The translations under genes and the position numbers were made by a program. Source: Sinohyriopsis cumingii (taxonomy: Eukaryota > Mollusca > Bivalvia > Unionida > Unionidae). Taken from it: 64,000 nt of DNA. Under the pieces are notes generated by a model. That model did not search any database. It saw only the letters and a program-made list of their open reading frames with translations, and was not told the origin of the DNA. The stretch lies in the NCBI GenBank assembly GCA_028554795.2, contig CM068831.1, positions 67,245,982 to 67,309,981 of the forward strand, written 5' to 3'. This document shows, one piece after another, positions 1 to 14,224 of the stretch. Numbering within the stretch: the stretch's first letter is position 1; each line of letters starts with the position of its first letter.

Positions 1-973
1 TCAATTGATTCGTTTGATTTTGAAAATCAATATTTTGGTAAACAAAAATCCAAATAGTACCAGTTTAATTTCATATCGAGAGTTTTTTGTGCAATGAAAT
101 CTTTGTAGTCTGAAGTCAACTCGATTTTAATCACTTTAGGGCAGGTTAGAGACAGACTTAGTAAAGATGGAGAAATGTATAGTAGGACGAGGCCTTTTGT
201 TAAATTTAAATAGTAAAAGCTGGTATATATCATTTATCGAACTACTGGTTGTAAAGGAAATAAACTTCAACAAGAACAACAATAAGAGACAACACTAACA
301 CGCTTCTACTAAGATTGAGCGACTTTGCGTACTAATGCAAAGAAAAGATAAACACGAACTCATTTTCCATTCAAACAGATGAAATGGCGGCCACTTTCAT
401 TTGTATTTCCATACGTATAAGGAAATTACGAGTTCACGTTCCATACAGCTTATCAATACCTCAACCAAACGTTAGAAGCGACACCCCAGAAAAGAAAATG
501 TTGGTCTACTTTCTTTATAACTTTGTGAAAAACAAAGAATACCACCACCATCGAGGAGAACATATCACATAAACACTTTCCATATATTTCAGTACAAAAT
601 TATCAAAATTTCACCATGTCCAATATATCACTACGTGACTACTTTACTTGCTGCTGTATTAATGAACTCCTTATAATAGTCATTTCCCTGTCATTTTTAG
701 TCCAATATATTACTTACTACTAATTAAATGAGAACAACATGAAAGACATCAGGACATGACTGGAACAAGTTGACAATACATTATTAATGTAAGAATTATT
801 GAACAGAATAAGAACTGAGAGACACCAGAATCACAGAGCTGTAGAAACATATTTACAAGAACAGAGAAATATTTTCTTATATGCTTAAGACGTTTTTAAC
901 AAACATCCAGCCTTCTATATACTGCTAATTACGTCATTCAATCAACTTGACAAAGCGACAACACTTCATATAA

Positions 974-1225
<252 letters not shown>

Positions 1226-4200
1226 ATGGAATTCAGGATAAACCGTGGGAAATATTATTGGAAAGCGACCAGCAGAAAGTAAAATTAAAAAAATAAAAAT
1301 AAAAACATCAAAAGGAAAAAGGTGTATCTTTTAATGTGAACTTCAATAGATGATTCAATACATGGAGGAAGATGAATGATTACAATACATTATTTAATGG
1401 CCTGGACAAACAACATCGTAGCGAACACTACACGTTGCAAAGTTTTCAAGCATCAGAAAATTATAAACGAAAATACATAGCCCTAAACCTGATGAAGATG
1501 AATGGATTCATGGCTAGATCTATAGAATCAACATTCAGTCTATCCATTCATTTTCAGACTGGATTGATGTAGTCAAAATGAAAAAGGATGCCACATTCAA
1601 ACAATTAACATCACATTAAAAGCCACCAAAGTAAAGCACAGATATCATGATTTGGTTATCTAGGTTAATTATCGAATTATCAATGATATAAGAGAGCGGC
1701 ACTATTTGGCATGACTTAATCTTTCGATGTAACTTAATTTTGTGACATTTGTAACTGTTTCGACATATCCAACAATCAAGCATGTCTGATTCAGCAAACT
1801 CATCACATCAGGTTAACACTTTTGTCAAGGATGTAAGCGAAAATAAATTCAAAGAGACGCCATCTGAAGTCAACTTTATTGTGCTTTAATAACAACTGCT
1901 GTCATTATTCCGGCCTTTTCCCTATTGCCACTGACCAGCAAATGGGACCGAGACTCGCATACATGGCCCTTTAAATACATTTACATAGGAGTACTACCTT
2001 TGGGTCGAAAACAACACTTGGAATAGGCCGCCATATCTTGGAGACATGCCAACCAGAACAGTGTCTTCTCAGTAACCATTCTATTTGTAGGTGGAACTCT
2101 AACAGATTTCTTTCCTTTACCATACCTCATGTGCATCCCAGTGGTACATCTTTCCACATTTATGTCCAGCTCAAGTAAAGTTTGCTGGGCGCATCAGGAT
2201 AATCTGTGAAAAGTTACAGAGCGTTTAATGAGCTGATATGTCAGCAGTCTTGATGTATCACAATGATATAATCTGGAATATCTTTGAATGAATTCACAAT
2301 AATCCAATATAATTATTTAGCCTAAAATGTCAGTGAGCACTTAGTAATTCCAATGAACAATATAATTAAATAATTCCTCTCAAAATTTATATCTCAGCAC
2401 AACTAAAAATAACCTTACTAGACTGATGATAAAACAGCAAAGACCAATTTGTTGACTTCAGATCCTTATATTAAAGTCTAAGACGCAATAAAATGTCCAG
2501 GATGATGATTATTTTCAATGGAAATTTCCATCAAATTCGTAAACATATTCAGGTTTATTCGCATAAGCTTAAACAACTATCGAGACCAAATAGAATTTCC
2601 AAGGCGAAATCAGAGTACTGAACTCAAATCTAACTAAACATTTTGTTTACAAATGAATATTATCTAAAAGTAAAATCTGCAATACTGGACATGCGCTAGC
2701 TATATAATGTGTTGCTTACAAATGTCAGTAGCAATATACAGTCATGGATAAAAGTTAAATACACAGTATAGATAATCATAATATGAACCCATATCTTACT
2801 TCCTAATCACAGTGTACGTGTAAACCCTTCATTTCACGTGCTGTTTGTTTCTCGGGTATTAGTGTATCGATTAAACCATAACAAGTATGATCACTATGAG
2901 TGGACTCTTATAAAGCAAAAGGACGTCCAGATTGTTCAATATAGTTAGCGACGAAATGTTGCTTTCTCAATCGATCACTCACTTACTGATGTTTTCCATT
3001 TATTTTAAAGTTCCTTCATGCCTAATTTATTTCTTCAGCATAACGATCAAATAACTTCAATATTAAATTGTTTTTATTTTACAATTCGAAATCTTTACTT
3101 ATTGATTTTCCTGTAATAATTGCTATTGAGGCTATAGGCTTCATTCAAGAGGAACAAACTTTGATACTGCTTCTAGCATTTATATAACATGCTGACTCAA
3201 GACGTTCTCTTTTGGTCTACTTTCAAAAGATTAAAACAGAGTTTTCTTCCATAATTTGTTCATTTGTTTCTTTTAAAGCTGTACATTTAAGGCAATGATT
3301 TTTGTCAAAGATCTGTGTTGAATGGTTCCCCCAATCGAAATGGTAAAATCAAAGCCCAAAGAGATAAGATTTTCAATACTCAGATTGACAGATATTGTGA
3401 ACGATCTTGCTTAATTGTTTTTAATGACGAATCTCCTTCATCTATAGCGTATAATATGTATTCACCACGTCATAGAGGAGCATAAATAGATCTATATAAT
3501 GCAGCTAATTAATTTATATATTTCTTGTTTAGTGTAGTCAGTTACAAAATTATCATTTAACGCATGTTTCAGATGAAATACATTATCTCGTCTACAAATT
3601 GCAAATTTACATTTTAAAAAATCAGTTAATAACATTTAGCTGGGATAATAATGGCAAAAGATACAATGAAAAAATAGTAGAGCGATTTCAAAATAGTGTT
3701 ATTTTCATTTTGCATAACACTCTTGCTTGCTTTTGACAACTAATTTTTCAAATTCACCCGTTTTAACATACAATGTAATACTTTTTCCGTCTTTGATTCT
3801 ATTTTCAATATCTCTTTTTCCTTTCTATCGCCTTTAATTGCATTAAAGCTAGCACTTAATGCATATTGTTAACCACTTGTGTCTTGAGTGCACCTGTATC
3901 TACTATAAACCTTTCCTTACAAATAATTGAAATGTTTCCTCTTTCGAAGCCTGCTGTTGTTTATTTCGTCAATACAATCATGCACCACGCTGATATTAAG
4001 GCACGACAACCCGATCATATGCACACGGCTTAGACTGCATAGTTTATGTTTTGTACTATTCTTTGAATCTAACATCTTATATCGTTTGGATTTCATCAAT
4101 ACAGTCTAAAACGAATGCACAGTTTGCATGTTAATTTCATAGATCTTAGCATGAATTCATTCACTTCCATTTCTATAACTGTTCTATTTTTTCAAAGTCT

Positions 4201-6959
4201 CTTCTTCTGCTGCCTGGGAATTGTGCTGTTGTTGGCGTTTGCTACGATATTGTTTTTTCCAGGCCAGTAATGTATATGCTGAAATCATTCATCTTTTTCC
4301 ATAACTTGATTCTTTTGTTCAAGTTGAGATTAAAAGGGTCAGCATTTTCCGATATTTTGGAATTCTTTTTTTTAAAATTATTTCTTCGACAAGAACATAA
4401 ATCTATGTTTATCTTCGATTCCATGGGTTATATGTCATCGAAGGTAAAGCGAATCTTCTGATGATTGTCTTGTCTATTCAACGACTTGAAAAGTAGAAGA
4501 TACAGTTCTGAATTTCTATCTAGACACATCCAAAGCTTCTAAAATTGTTCTGCTCTGGTGAATCTCTTTCTAAAGCCATGGAATTTTAGAGGAGTCTCTT
4601 GTCATTCTATTAAATAATAATTATTAGTAATTTATTGTCCACGTGTTCCCTTTATCTCTTGATGTCTTTTAAATCGTTCACTCTAAACTAGTAGTAAGTA
4701 CAGTAATGAAGTAGTAAATTCAAGGGCATGGTTTTTTGGGGGGGTGTTTTTTATTGCAGTTGAAAGTGAAGTAATCATGTAGTGAGGTAAAGGACGATCT
4801 GATTTGTTTCTTTATTTTACCCTAAGAAATACGGAATATGGTTCTGTTGTAAGGTATATTAAATTGTGGTGGCTTTGCTTTGTTTATGATACAGTAGTGA
4901 GGAAGGTAGTCAAATATTATTTGTGGGAGTTTGATGGGTAGAATGTGGCTGTATTGGGGAATTTTTTTTAAAAATCAAGTGACTCATTTGGATAATGTGT
5001 AGCAGAATTAAACAAATAAAAATAAAATAACAGGACTGTGTTTTCATGTTATCATTTATTATTCTAATAATTAAGTTGCTCCATGTTTATTTCTAGCACG
5101 TTGACCATCGTAGTTCGTTTAGAGTTAAAAAATTTATACCACTCAAACAATTGCTTCCAAATAAGTTTTAAAATCTAGATAACAGAAATAAAATAATCAT
5201 TTGCACACTCGTTTCTTCCAAAATCAACTGTAATTAAATCCTATGTAAATTCATATCCTACACTTATGCCTACAGTGACGAAACTATTGTCACTTTGACC
5301 TACGTTTGATCAGAAAACATCTTTCAACATAAAACTTATTTGATTACCTTACATAAAATTTCCATGACAACAGGGCCTGTAACGAGAACTCTCCATGAAA
5401 TAGATGTAGAGCAACGTTATATTCCCGATGACGACACTCGCACACGACCGAAGTGGCCTTAGTGTTTACTATTATTTCGACACTCACCCAATCAAGAAAA
5501 ATTTTAAGGTACGTCACATGCACTTGTGATATTCTTCACTGAGCGAGGAATTCAAAACCAACGAGGTTCCCAAAAGTTGACAATTTCTGCATATGCAGAT
5601 GATAAAATCCAATATAATACATGATTCATACACATTGATTCATACACAAATCTGAATAACAGAGCGAAACATAATTTTTTTATTTGGCGTGTGCAAAAGA
5701 GCACATAGCCAATATAATACATGATTCATACACAATGCACTGTTGCATGAATGCCTGAATATATGAATCAATAATGTCTATACAAATGTGCACATAAATC
5801 CTCGGAGATAGACAGACAGACAAGAATTGAACTCTTCAGCGAGAGAACATAATCTAAGTTGGAATGCATTATCAGCATATTTACCTAGGTCTTTTGGAGT
5901 TCTTAAATCTTCATTTTTGTGTAATTGAAGTAATTGGTACATACCTGGTTTCTGCCAGTAATAAGTATCAAAATAAAATAAAATGAAATATGTCTTTTCG
6001 TCTCTGGTTTCAAACCAAGATATATGGACTAAATTAGGATGATGTCAGACATCTCCAAGACCATAAAGTCAATAAAATAGTTCTCACACTGTAAACCCAG
6101 TTGTTACAATTCTTTCTTTTAAAATCTGTAAGCATTCTTTGTTATATTTTTAGCAATTTGAACCAATGGTAAACGATACTCACATATATATTTAAAAAAG
6201 AGCCTGTGGTCCCAACTATCCATTTTCAAGCATATTGTTGGCAGTATGTATAACATATATTATCTACATGCATTAGTTTCTATGTACCCGTCATATACTA
6301 TCTAGTTTCAAAAGCCCAAATAATCACAGCCATAAGACAATATCAATCAAATAAATGAACCATTATATTTATCAGACATTCTAGAATGTTAGTATTATTC
6401 AGAAGTAATGTGGCGCACACCTCTGCTCTGAGGAAAGTCTGCCTGTATGCCCTGAAGTCGGAGAGGAATTGATTATTATTCCAAATGTAATAACAAAACC
6501 AGTAGCTTCATGTTCGTAATTATTTCCTGTGATAATACTGTTGACATGTCACATATTCAAAAACCACTCACTTCGTATCAATCAAATCAGTTGCTACAAC
6601 TCTGTAAACTAAATCTACTTAAAATCATGTAATGATCTCATTTCCTTTACAATTTGTACAGTAACTTTGTATTGGGGACTTTTATTTAGCTCTAATCACC
6701 TAACGTTGCTTAATTGTCAAACAACCACATAGATACTGTTCGTGTCAGCAATGTATTCCATATCAGAGTAAGCCATAGATAAAATTATATTATTCTGGCT
6801 GTACAAGCAACAGCTAATTTTTAAGTAACCAATGAAATATGTAGAAAGTCTTTTACGCAGTCAGCTATGGGATCCTATGACAAATTTCGTTTGCCCAGAT
6901 AAATTCAACGTGATAGGTCGGTAATTCCATCATGGCATGAACTCTCATGTCATAGACGA

Positions 6960-7570
6960 GGGATAGTCATCTGAATCATACCATGTCACCATTGGAGTCA
7001 AGCAAGGTTGTGGGTTGGCCCCAGTCCTCTTGAGTATGACGTTCTCTGCTATGCTTACTTATGCTTCCTGTGACCATGACACTGGGATTGTATCCGATAC
7101 CACACTGATGGCATTAAGATAAAATGGCAGGACATGGTTTCAGACACTGAACTTCTCTCAAGGGCAAACATTCCAAGTATTCACATTCTTCTGATGACAT
7201 CACAGTGAAGACTGGCAGGACCCATCGCCGGGATCTTAGAATGTCAGATGGGCGACTACTTAAGAAGCATTTCTAAGTTGAGATAAAGGAGGGGAAGTGA
7301 TCTCAGCGTGGTCAAAAGAAACGCCTCATAGATGCCTTCAAGACATCCTTGAAGCACTTCAGATCTTAGGATGAGCCTTCCGATGATCTCGCACAGGATC
7401 CCTCGCCTGGCGTAGTTTCATCCTTATTTGTGCTAAGGACTTTGAACTGAGGAAAATCGAAGAGGCATGACAGAAGCGCGAGCAACGTAAATCTCGGAAC
7501 TGTAGTACGTCCTACGATCAATCTTTCCCAACCTGTACATGCATCCAAGTGTGACACAGTCTGTAAATAG
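6960..7570 (+). mobile_element. Non-LTR retrotransposon RT remnant in U1
   Basis: Plus-strand translation in shifting frames gives a recognisable piece of a non-LTR reverse transcriptase: a GVKQGCGLAPVLLSMTFSAM-like stretch at about 6990-7060 (RT palm region), followed at about 7130-7330 by the post-RT region (WQDMVSDTELLSRANIPSIH-like). Several stops and frameshifts break it and the FADD motif is lost. Paralogous remnants lie at about 15715-16700 and 38040-39110, so this LINE was inserted before the unit was duplicated. Only the family level is offered; the clade is not determined. Confidence 0.75.
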
Positions 7571-9104
7571 CACACACTGACCTGGTCTCATGTATTCACT
7601 ATTCACATACTTCTAACCAGTTACTGATATCGTAGTCATCTTCGAACTCAGAGGATGCACAAAAAGTAAACTTATAAAATGGGAAATGTATAACATACCA
7701 CTGCGCATAAAAACTGCGAACAAGGATAAATGACTCGTGATTACTAGTTTATAAGTTATAATTGGCCTCGCAACCATTTGTAAAAGCAACCTGAATTGAA
7801 AGAAATGAGGTTAATTGTTTATTTCACTATATTCAGCACAACGTACTCTTGGGATACTAAAGGAATTTTCCATTCAGTAATACACTTTGGTACAAATTAA
7901 TTTGGATCTAGGTTTGTCTTGGCATAGAGGTGTTTGTAGGCTAGTTCTATCATACAATTGCAATTTAATACACGTTGTTCAAAGTCTGGACGGTATCAAA
8001 TCATCACTATATCGTGCATTTCAAAAATGTGTTCATTCTTTATTTGTAGCTTCTTCTTGGAATCTTTTCTTTTTTCTTCCTCCTTAAATTTCAGGACAAG
8101 CCATCGATTTTGTTGTCTAACAAAACAACATCCCAGCAATAAAAAAAAATGCTTTTAAGTGAAGGTATACAGTCCATAGGCTCTCAATAAGATAAGACGT
8201 GAACGCCTAAGATACCGTATAAAATTTTCTTAATCTGACAAAGTAACATAATATTATTGTGTCATTCTGGAATGCATGTTAATTTAAATCAAACATTCTG
8301 AATGGTGTAGTTTTGAGGAATATGGAAAGGTAGTATTATACGGTAGACAAGTCCATATCATATATGGTTATAAATACATGGGACTAAACTTCTCTCGTAC
8401 ACTTATTTGGAAAAAAGTAAAGGAAGAATACCCATTACAAACATGGATTATTGTGTACAATACATTAGACATATTTGAACTGTTATTAATATGATCACAT
8501 TCGTATTAATAAATGCCGCTGATATTTGGCTACAATATTCATAAGCAATTGAAAACGTAAATGGTAAGAGTTTTACTAGATATGGAATCTTCCTAGAAAA
8601 CACGCATACTCCCTGCTGCCACAAGGAGAATACTAACCAAGTACGTCTGTATTTTACCTATTACTGTAAATTAATACTGGATTATGTTGGATGGTAATTT
8701 ATATCATGGCAATGATATGAACACTGAAAATAACTCTATGAACCAGTTAAGTCAACATGTGTTACAAATTTTAATAGCGTAAACTTATAATATGGTTTGG
8801 GTGATAATAGGCACGTATAGGATGTAGATGATGGCATAGTGTCCTATTGTACCTATTATTGTAAACATATTATTTACCATCTGAAAATATCATAAAAACA
8901 ATTTAATTCAGAAATGGAATTCAACCGTTAACAAAAAACATAAAGCATTCCACTATAGTCAGTTATATATTTTTCTGTAATATTTAACTATTGAGTAACT
9001 AACGCATCTATTAAGGGCTTTAGCCAGTAACCATTGATTAATTAACCAATCTTTAAATGGCTATAACCAGAACCAGATATTCAGGCAAAGTGGCGTCCAT
9101 CCCA

Positions 9105-9137
9105 GTCTCTCTCTCTCTCTCACTCTCTCTCTCTCTT
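9105..9137. repeat. (TC)n microsatellite
   Basis: CT dinucleotide run with one CA interruption, followed by a short TA/TG run. Equivalent (TC)n tracts occur in the related blocks at 19149, 20308 and 50641. Confidence 0.95.
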
Positions 9138-10489
9138 TATATATATGTGTGAGTGTGAGTGCGACAGAAGGCAAGTAGAACATCAATATCATGTTTCACT
9201 ATACCCATTTTATTCAGATCGTGAAAACAGATTCACCACAGGGATTTCTCATAAAGGAATACCCTTATGGGAAAATCTCTTTCTTTTAACAAGTATAAGA
9301 ATTCAGGCGAAATATCTGAACTTGCACCATATGTCTTTTCAGCATCCCAGAGAAGACCTTCAATGGAAATATAATTCACTAATTAGTATTTTTCAAACCA
9401 TATTTCTTTCACCCGTATGTGATATATATTTGATATTATTACAATGTCATCTTGAAAAGTATTTCTACTATGGATTCTTCACTTTTTCGTTTTTTTCATT
9501 TCACTGTTACAATTGCGATCGTTGAACTTTTGTTATGCAAGTGTAGGTTTATGCTCCACATTTCCAAAAATCCCATGTCATGAACGTTGAAATAGATAAC
9601 ATTTGCAGCAGTAGGTATATAATCAAAATATTAGCAGCCGGTACCATTGTCATTGATAACTTATTTTCACTTCAAGTGAATGGATAGCAAACTTACCATT
9701 ATTTTTCTTTGGTTTTAAATGATTGCACCTCAATCACAATGCATGTCAAAAATGATGTATACGAGGTAAGACTATGAAAGAGTTCACCAGCAGCGATTTT
9801 AACTATTCACGTTTCGTTTTGATTATATTATTAGCCCAAAGTTGCTGATACTACATGTCCAAATAAGGCATGAAAGAACGATGCGACATATTTTATTTCA
9901 AAACCTAGTCAATATCTTTCTTTTCCATCATTTATCTTATAACACTATAAAGCTGCCGCTTGTGAAATCCACAGTCTCTCTATAAGTTCCATATTTCACT
10001 CCAAATCTAATATATTTAAATACGAGTGATTTGGTACGGAACTTAAAATTATATAGCAAACACACTTTTGATACTAACTAGTTTAGGCAGGCCAAGAGAT
10101 AGTACAGATAGCTTTGTAGGTTTCGTTTCTACGAAAATATGAAATTATTAGTTCTGTTGTATATTTGACTAGTTTTTAGCTACAGTGTTTAGTTATGTTA
10201 TTTATGTATGCCAAAACCTAATTTCCTATTTGAGTATTACTATATTAAAGGTGAGGTTAATTTGTGTAGCTCCCTGTGTTAGTTGGACTGCAATTCGTCT
10301 CATTGGAAAAAATATACCTTCTCGTCTAGAAAAATAATTATAATTTATGCTGATAAAATCTATTCGGATGAATTTATAGTGGATTGTTTACATCCGTCTT
10401 AGCATTCTTACCCAATTAAATCAATGCGTCGAACTTGATAATTATTATTCACGTAACACCCCTTTTTGTGTATTGCCACTTATGTATCT

Positions 10490-10496
10490 TATAAAT
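10490..10496 (+). promoter_or_regulatory. TATA box of FReD copy 1
   Basis: TATAAAT, 93 bp upstream of the ATG at 10583, at the same spacing as TATAAAT 41738-41744 in front of the intact copy. A likely initiator region is about 30 bp downstream. The call rests on motif and conservation only. Confidence 0.5.
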
Positions 10497-10582
10497 ATGG
10501 ACAGCCCTCTTAAACATTTCCACATCCAGCTATGCGCTAGAAAAATCCTTAACTTAGAACGTTTTGTTCAGTGTTCTTTACC

Positions 10583-11347
10583 ATGACAATGGTTCGCTTA
10601 TTCTTCGCTTTCCTGACGTTCTCTGAATTGCTTACAAGAGGACATCTTCAAATTAATTGTGGCAACTTCACTTCATTTACCTGCCAAAATGTCTGTTTTG
10701 GAAAACCAATTGACTGCCAGGACATTTACCAAATGGGTTTTACAAAGACTGGAGGCTACATTATTTATCCCAAAGGACATACTAATGGTATTTACGTTCG
10801 ATGTGACATGCGTACAGCCGGTGGAAGATGGACTGTCATTCAGAGAAGAATCAGCGGAGATGTTGATTTCTTTCGTGAGTGGATTGATTATAAAGAGGGT
10901 TTTGGTGATCCAAATGGAAACATCTGGCTCGGAAATGACAATATACATGACCTCACGGCTCAGGCCGATTACCAGCTGCATATAAACTTGGCTGTTTCAA
11001 ATACAAATACCAGCTTTGCCATGTATGATACTTTCTCGGTTGGAGACGAAAGTAGTGGATATCGTCTCATCGTAAAAGGCTACAGTGGAACAGCAGGCGA
11101 CTCTTTCTCTTATCATTCTGATATGAAATTCACCACCAAGGATTGGGACAAGGACAAAGACAATTCGTCAGATTGTGCCAGTAAATACAAAGGCGGTTGG
11201 TGGTACAATGCTTGCCATTATTCAAACTTAAATGGAATCTAGGGATCCACCAATTATGGAGAAGGAATAAATTGGCATGCATATGCCGGATATCACACAT
11301 CCATGATAAATGCAGACATGAAAATAAGGAGAAAAGTTTCACAGTAA
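10583..11347 (+). pseudogene. Secreted fibrinogen-related domain protein, nonsense copy
   Basis: This single-exon gene encodes a short signal peptide (MTMVRLFFAFLTFSELL) followed directly by a fibrinogen C-terminal domain (FReD). FReD hallmarks are a VRCDMRTAGGRWTVIQRR stretch, GFGDPNGNIWLGNDNIHDLT, and the calcium-site region DWDKDKDNSSDCASKYKGGW followed by CHYSNLNG. FReD proteins are secreted carbohydrate- or acetyl-group-binding lectins used in innate immunity; this role is inferred from the family. A TAG at 11240-11242 replaces the TAC (Tyr) found in the intact paralogue and removes the last 34 residues, including the GINWHAYAGYH motif of the binding face. The frame stays open to the TAA at 11345-11347, so there is one lesion only. 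The conserved ATG is 10583; a GTG a few codons upstream is not a credible start. It could be a truncated functional protein, but a folded FReD needs this tail. Confidence 0.85.
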
Positions 11348-11378
11348 GAATGATAGAAAATTATTAAGATGTCGCAGG

Positions 11379-11384
11379 AATAAA
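11379..11384 (+). terminator. Poly(A) signal AATAAA of FReD copy 1
   Basis: AATAAA 32 bp after the TAA, conserved in the intact copy (42626-42631). No other element of the 3' end can be proven from sequence. Confidence 0.45.
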
Positions 11385-12943
11385 AAATATTTGTACAAAT
11401 AGGGTACTGCAAAATGAAGTAGGTCCATATTGATTCGTGTTAATTGCAACTTCTGCAATACACCGCTTTAGTTATTTCAATATTCCTTCTTCATAAAGAG
11501 ACGCAGTTATGATGAATTTAAAGAACCTTTTCATGTTCCTGTCCCTATTGCATTTGAAACGGATGCAGTTGTAATTCATTTGTTTGTCTGAATGGAGACA
11601 GTTTAAAATCAATATGTATATTTTATTGAAAGATTGATACTACATTTTTATTTTGTTTGTTTTGTTTTCGTATTATTATTCCCAAATTGTACTTTCACTA
11701 TTTTGATGCTAATTGCAATAAACAGAACATGCGTTACATATACGATTGCAAATAACATCCTAGTTCCCTCCCCTCCCATACCGACCTAACGGATTGATCA
11801 AATGTTATAGAACTTTTGTATATTTATATATCTATATCAATTATTATAGCAAGTTGAAACTCATTCTGAATGGAAACGAAATTCCCTGTTCTATTAATGG
11901 ATTTACACATGCATGAAAACGTACAATCGTGGGTCCACAATCCGAATAAGAATAATATCTGCACATATATATATATATTTCACCAAGCACCTTCCTTAGC
12001 ATCTCAGTTAACAATATTGTTTTGCATTACAAAATGTGGCAAAATATTACATTTTAAGGAATGATAAAAGATAATATTCATCCATATGTTCTGTGCTGCA
12101 TAAGTATGGGCGTAAAACATAGTTTCGTACAAGCAATGAAACATGAGCAGCTTATGTTCTTTTGTTGGGGAATGGTTGATAGTTTTAGACCCCTGAGAGT
12201 TTTTAAAGGAAAATTTGTTAATTTTACAACACTTTTTGTCTTCACTCTTTTCTGAATTTTACTTTAAGAGTATAGGTCCTAAAATAACAGAGAAAGCAAT
12301 ACCAAATGTGCCTACGTATCAATCGTGTTTATTGATCTGATATGTCAGCAGTCTTGATGTATCTCAGTGGTATAATCCATATATATAGCTTTGATATTAG
12401 TCACATGGATCCTTCTTTTCCATTGTTTAGGTTACTAATTAAAACAAATATTTATAACTTAACATAGCAGTAAAATGGAAATAATTAAAAGATGAAATGT
12501 ATTGATTACCCCAAATAATGATGGTAATAATCATAACTTCACAAACTTCTCAATTAATGACATCATGGACTTCATAAAAGTTTATAATGACTATGTCCTA
12601 TCCAAGGTTCCAATAATTATTCCTATGCATGAAATTATTAGATCCACAAGAACATATTAGCAAATTAAGACTAAAACAGAATGAAGTCAATATATCTTCA
12701 AGAGAGTGGTGTCATTTACACTTCTCCAAAAGCTTACAGATAGAATACTGGTACTAAATGTATATGAAGTCTGTATTAAATATGTGTCTACTGGTCTGAA
12801 TATTTTATTAAATTTACTCAATTTATCCCGATGACATTAACATGTTTAAGGGCAGATGGAAGACATGCAAATAATAATCAAAATAGCATCAATCAAGCCA
12901 GTGACCAAAGTGAGCCGATGCACAAATATAACCTTATGTTTGG

Positions 12944-12947
<4 letters not shown>

Positions 12948-13014
<67 letters not shown>

Positions 13015-13303
13015 ATCTGAATTTTTAACGTAGTTGTAACTATGTTGCAGTCATACTGCTACGATGTCTAGAGTGTGGTATTTTATAGTGATATCTAACA
13101 CTGGAGCATCATACTGAAGACATGTAGCATCATGTCTCACCCAGACAAATTGTCCTAACACTAACCTCTTAATGCTGATAACCAAGTGAGGCAGCTGCAA
13201 GTACCATTTTTATAAGTCTTTGGTATGACTTGGCCAGGGTTCGAAACTGCGACCTCCAGCATCCGAGTCAGATGTTATAACCACTTAGGCTACGAGAGTG
13301 GTA
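12948..13303 (-). mobile_element. tRNA-derived SINE with (CA)n tail
   Basis: On the minus strand, 13303-13231 resembles a tRNA: an A-box-like TAGCCTAAGTGG, an anticodon-arm region CTGACTCGGATGCTGGAGGT, and a B-box-like GTTTCGAACCC. A body of about 215 bp follows (to about 13013), and then a pure TG/CA tract at 12948-13012 that forms the tail. A second copy lacking the tRNA head is at about 14955-15140, which confirms a dispersed element. tRNA-derived SINEs are well known from cephalopods and other molluscs. Confidence 0.75.
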
Positions 13304-14161
13304 CCTTATGCATTCGTGTGACTCACTCACATCCTGGAAAGAGAAAACACGGACGACACTAAATTGTTCAATCCATTATACCTTCTGCTCTTGGATTTTC
13401 TCAATGAAATCTTGCTGAAGTCCTTAAGGTCTCTACCTTCTTCCATGGCGATCAACCATACATGAAATAAAAATATATCTTACATTCAGTGTTGTGAGTA
13501 AGTACCTTAATTACTAAGAAACTTCTTGTGAATTTATTGGTTCATGATAAAATACCAAACCTTCCTCTTATAATCATCATAGCTTCAAAAGCTGAAGTCC
13601 TTTTCATGACATTCTTCTTATCCAACCTTGATCATGGGATCATACGTGCTACAATGTACTGAACGTTTTCAGGATAGTCACTCTTTCTCTCTCTTATAAC
13701 GTAACCATATTAAAACCTGTATCAAATCCATCTCTGGCCGATGTTACATGTATATTTTCCTCTGACCCAGAATACAAAGTGTTAGACAATATATCTGGCC
13801 CACCAACACAGGTTTGAGCTTTATCCATTTAAGACCCTGGTACACCTGAGGAATTTATCAGGTAAAAAGAATCTGAATCTAATAATCAGTGATACACAAA
13901 ATTCACATTAATCCAGGTATCAAAGCCAAAGTAACTCATATATATAGTATTGACCTAGATAATAATCTCTCAAGCCACATCTACAACTAGCACATAACCT
14001 TTATCTAAAAACATAGTAATTTAACTGGATACAATACCGGCAGTCATACACATGTGCCAGTAAATCACAACCCATTATGAGTCCTCTAGGCCATGTTGGC
14101 ATCAATCAATGGATGCGTGGATGGTCAGACAGATGGATGAATAATGAATGCATACATAAGA

Positions 14162-14163
<2 letters not shown>
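13304..14163. other. AT-rich spacer with nothing recognised
   Basis: No ORF of note, no RNA gene and no repeat match to the other blocks could be recognised by eye. Confidence 0.5.

Positions 14164-14220
<57 letters not shown>
14164..14220. repeat. (AT)n microsatellite
   Basis: Pure AT dinucleotide run of about 57 bp. Confidence 0.97.

Positions 14221-14224
<4 letters not shown>

Noticed and set aside
9145-9525. 126-residue plus-strand ORF
   Set aside because: The paralogous positions (about 20620-21000, 40540-40860, 51010-51360) do not keep the frame, so it is not coding.
10673-10981. Minus-strand ORF inside the FReD gene (also at 41920-42228)
   Set aside because: A shadow of the highly conserved fibrinogen-domain gene on the plus strand.
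12831-13013. 60-residue ORF ending in a Cys-Val run
   Set aside because: The repeat is a translation of the (TG)n tail of the SINE.
13231-13303. Possible functional tRNA gene on the minus strand
   Set aside because: The A and B boxes are there, but the arms pair poorly, it runs into a SINE body, and a truncated second copy exists.
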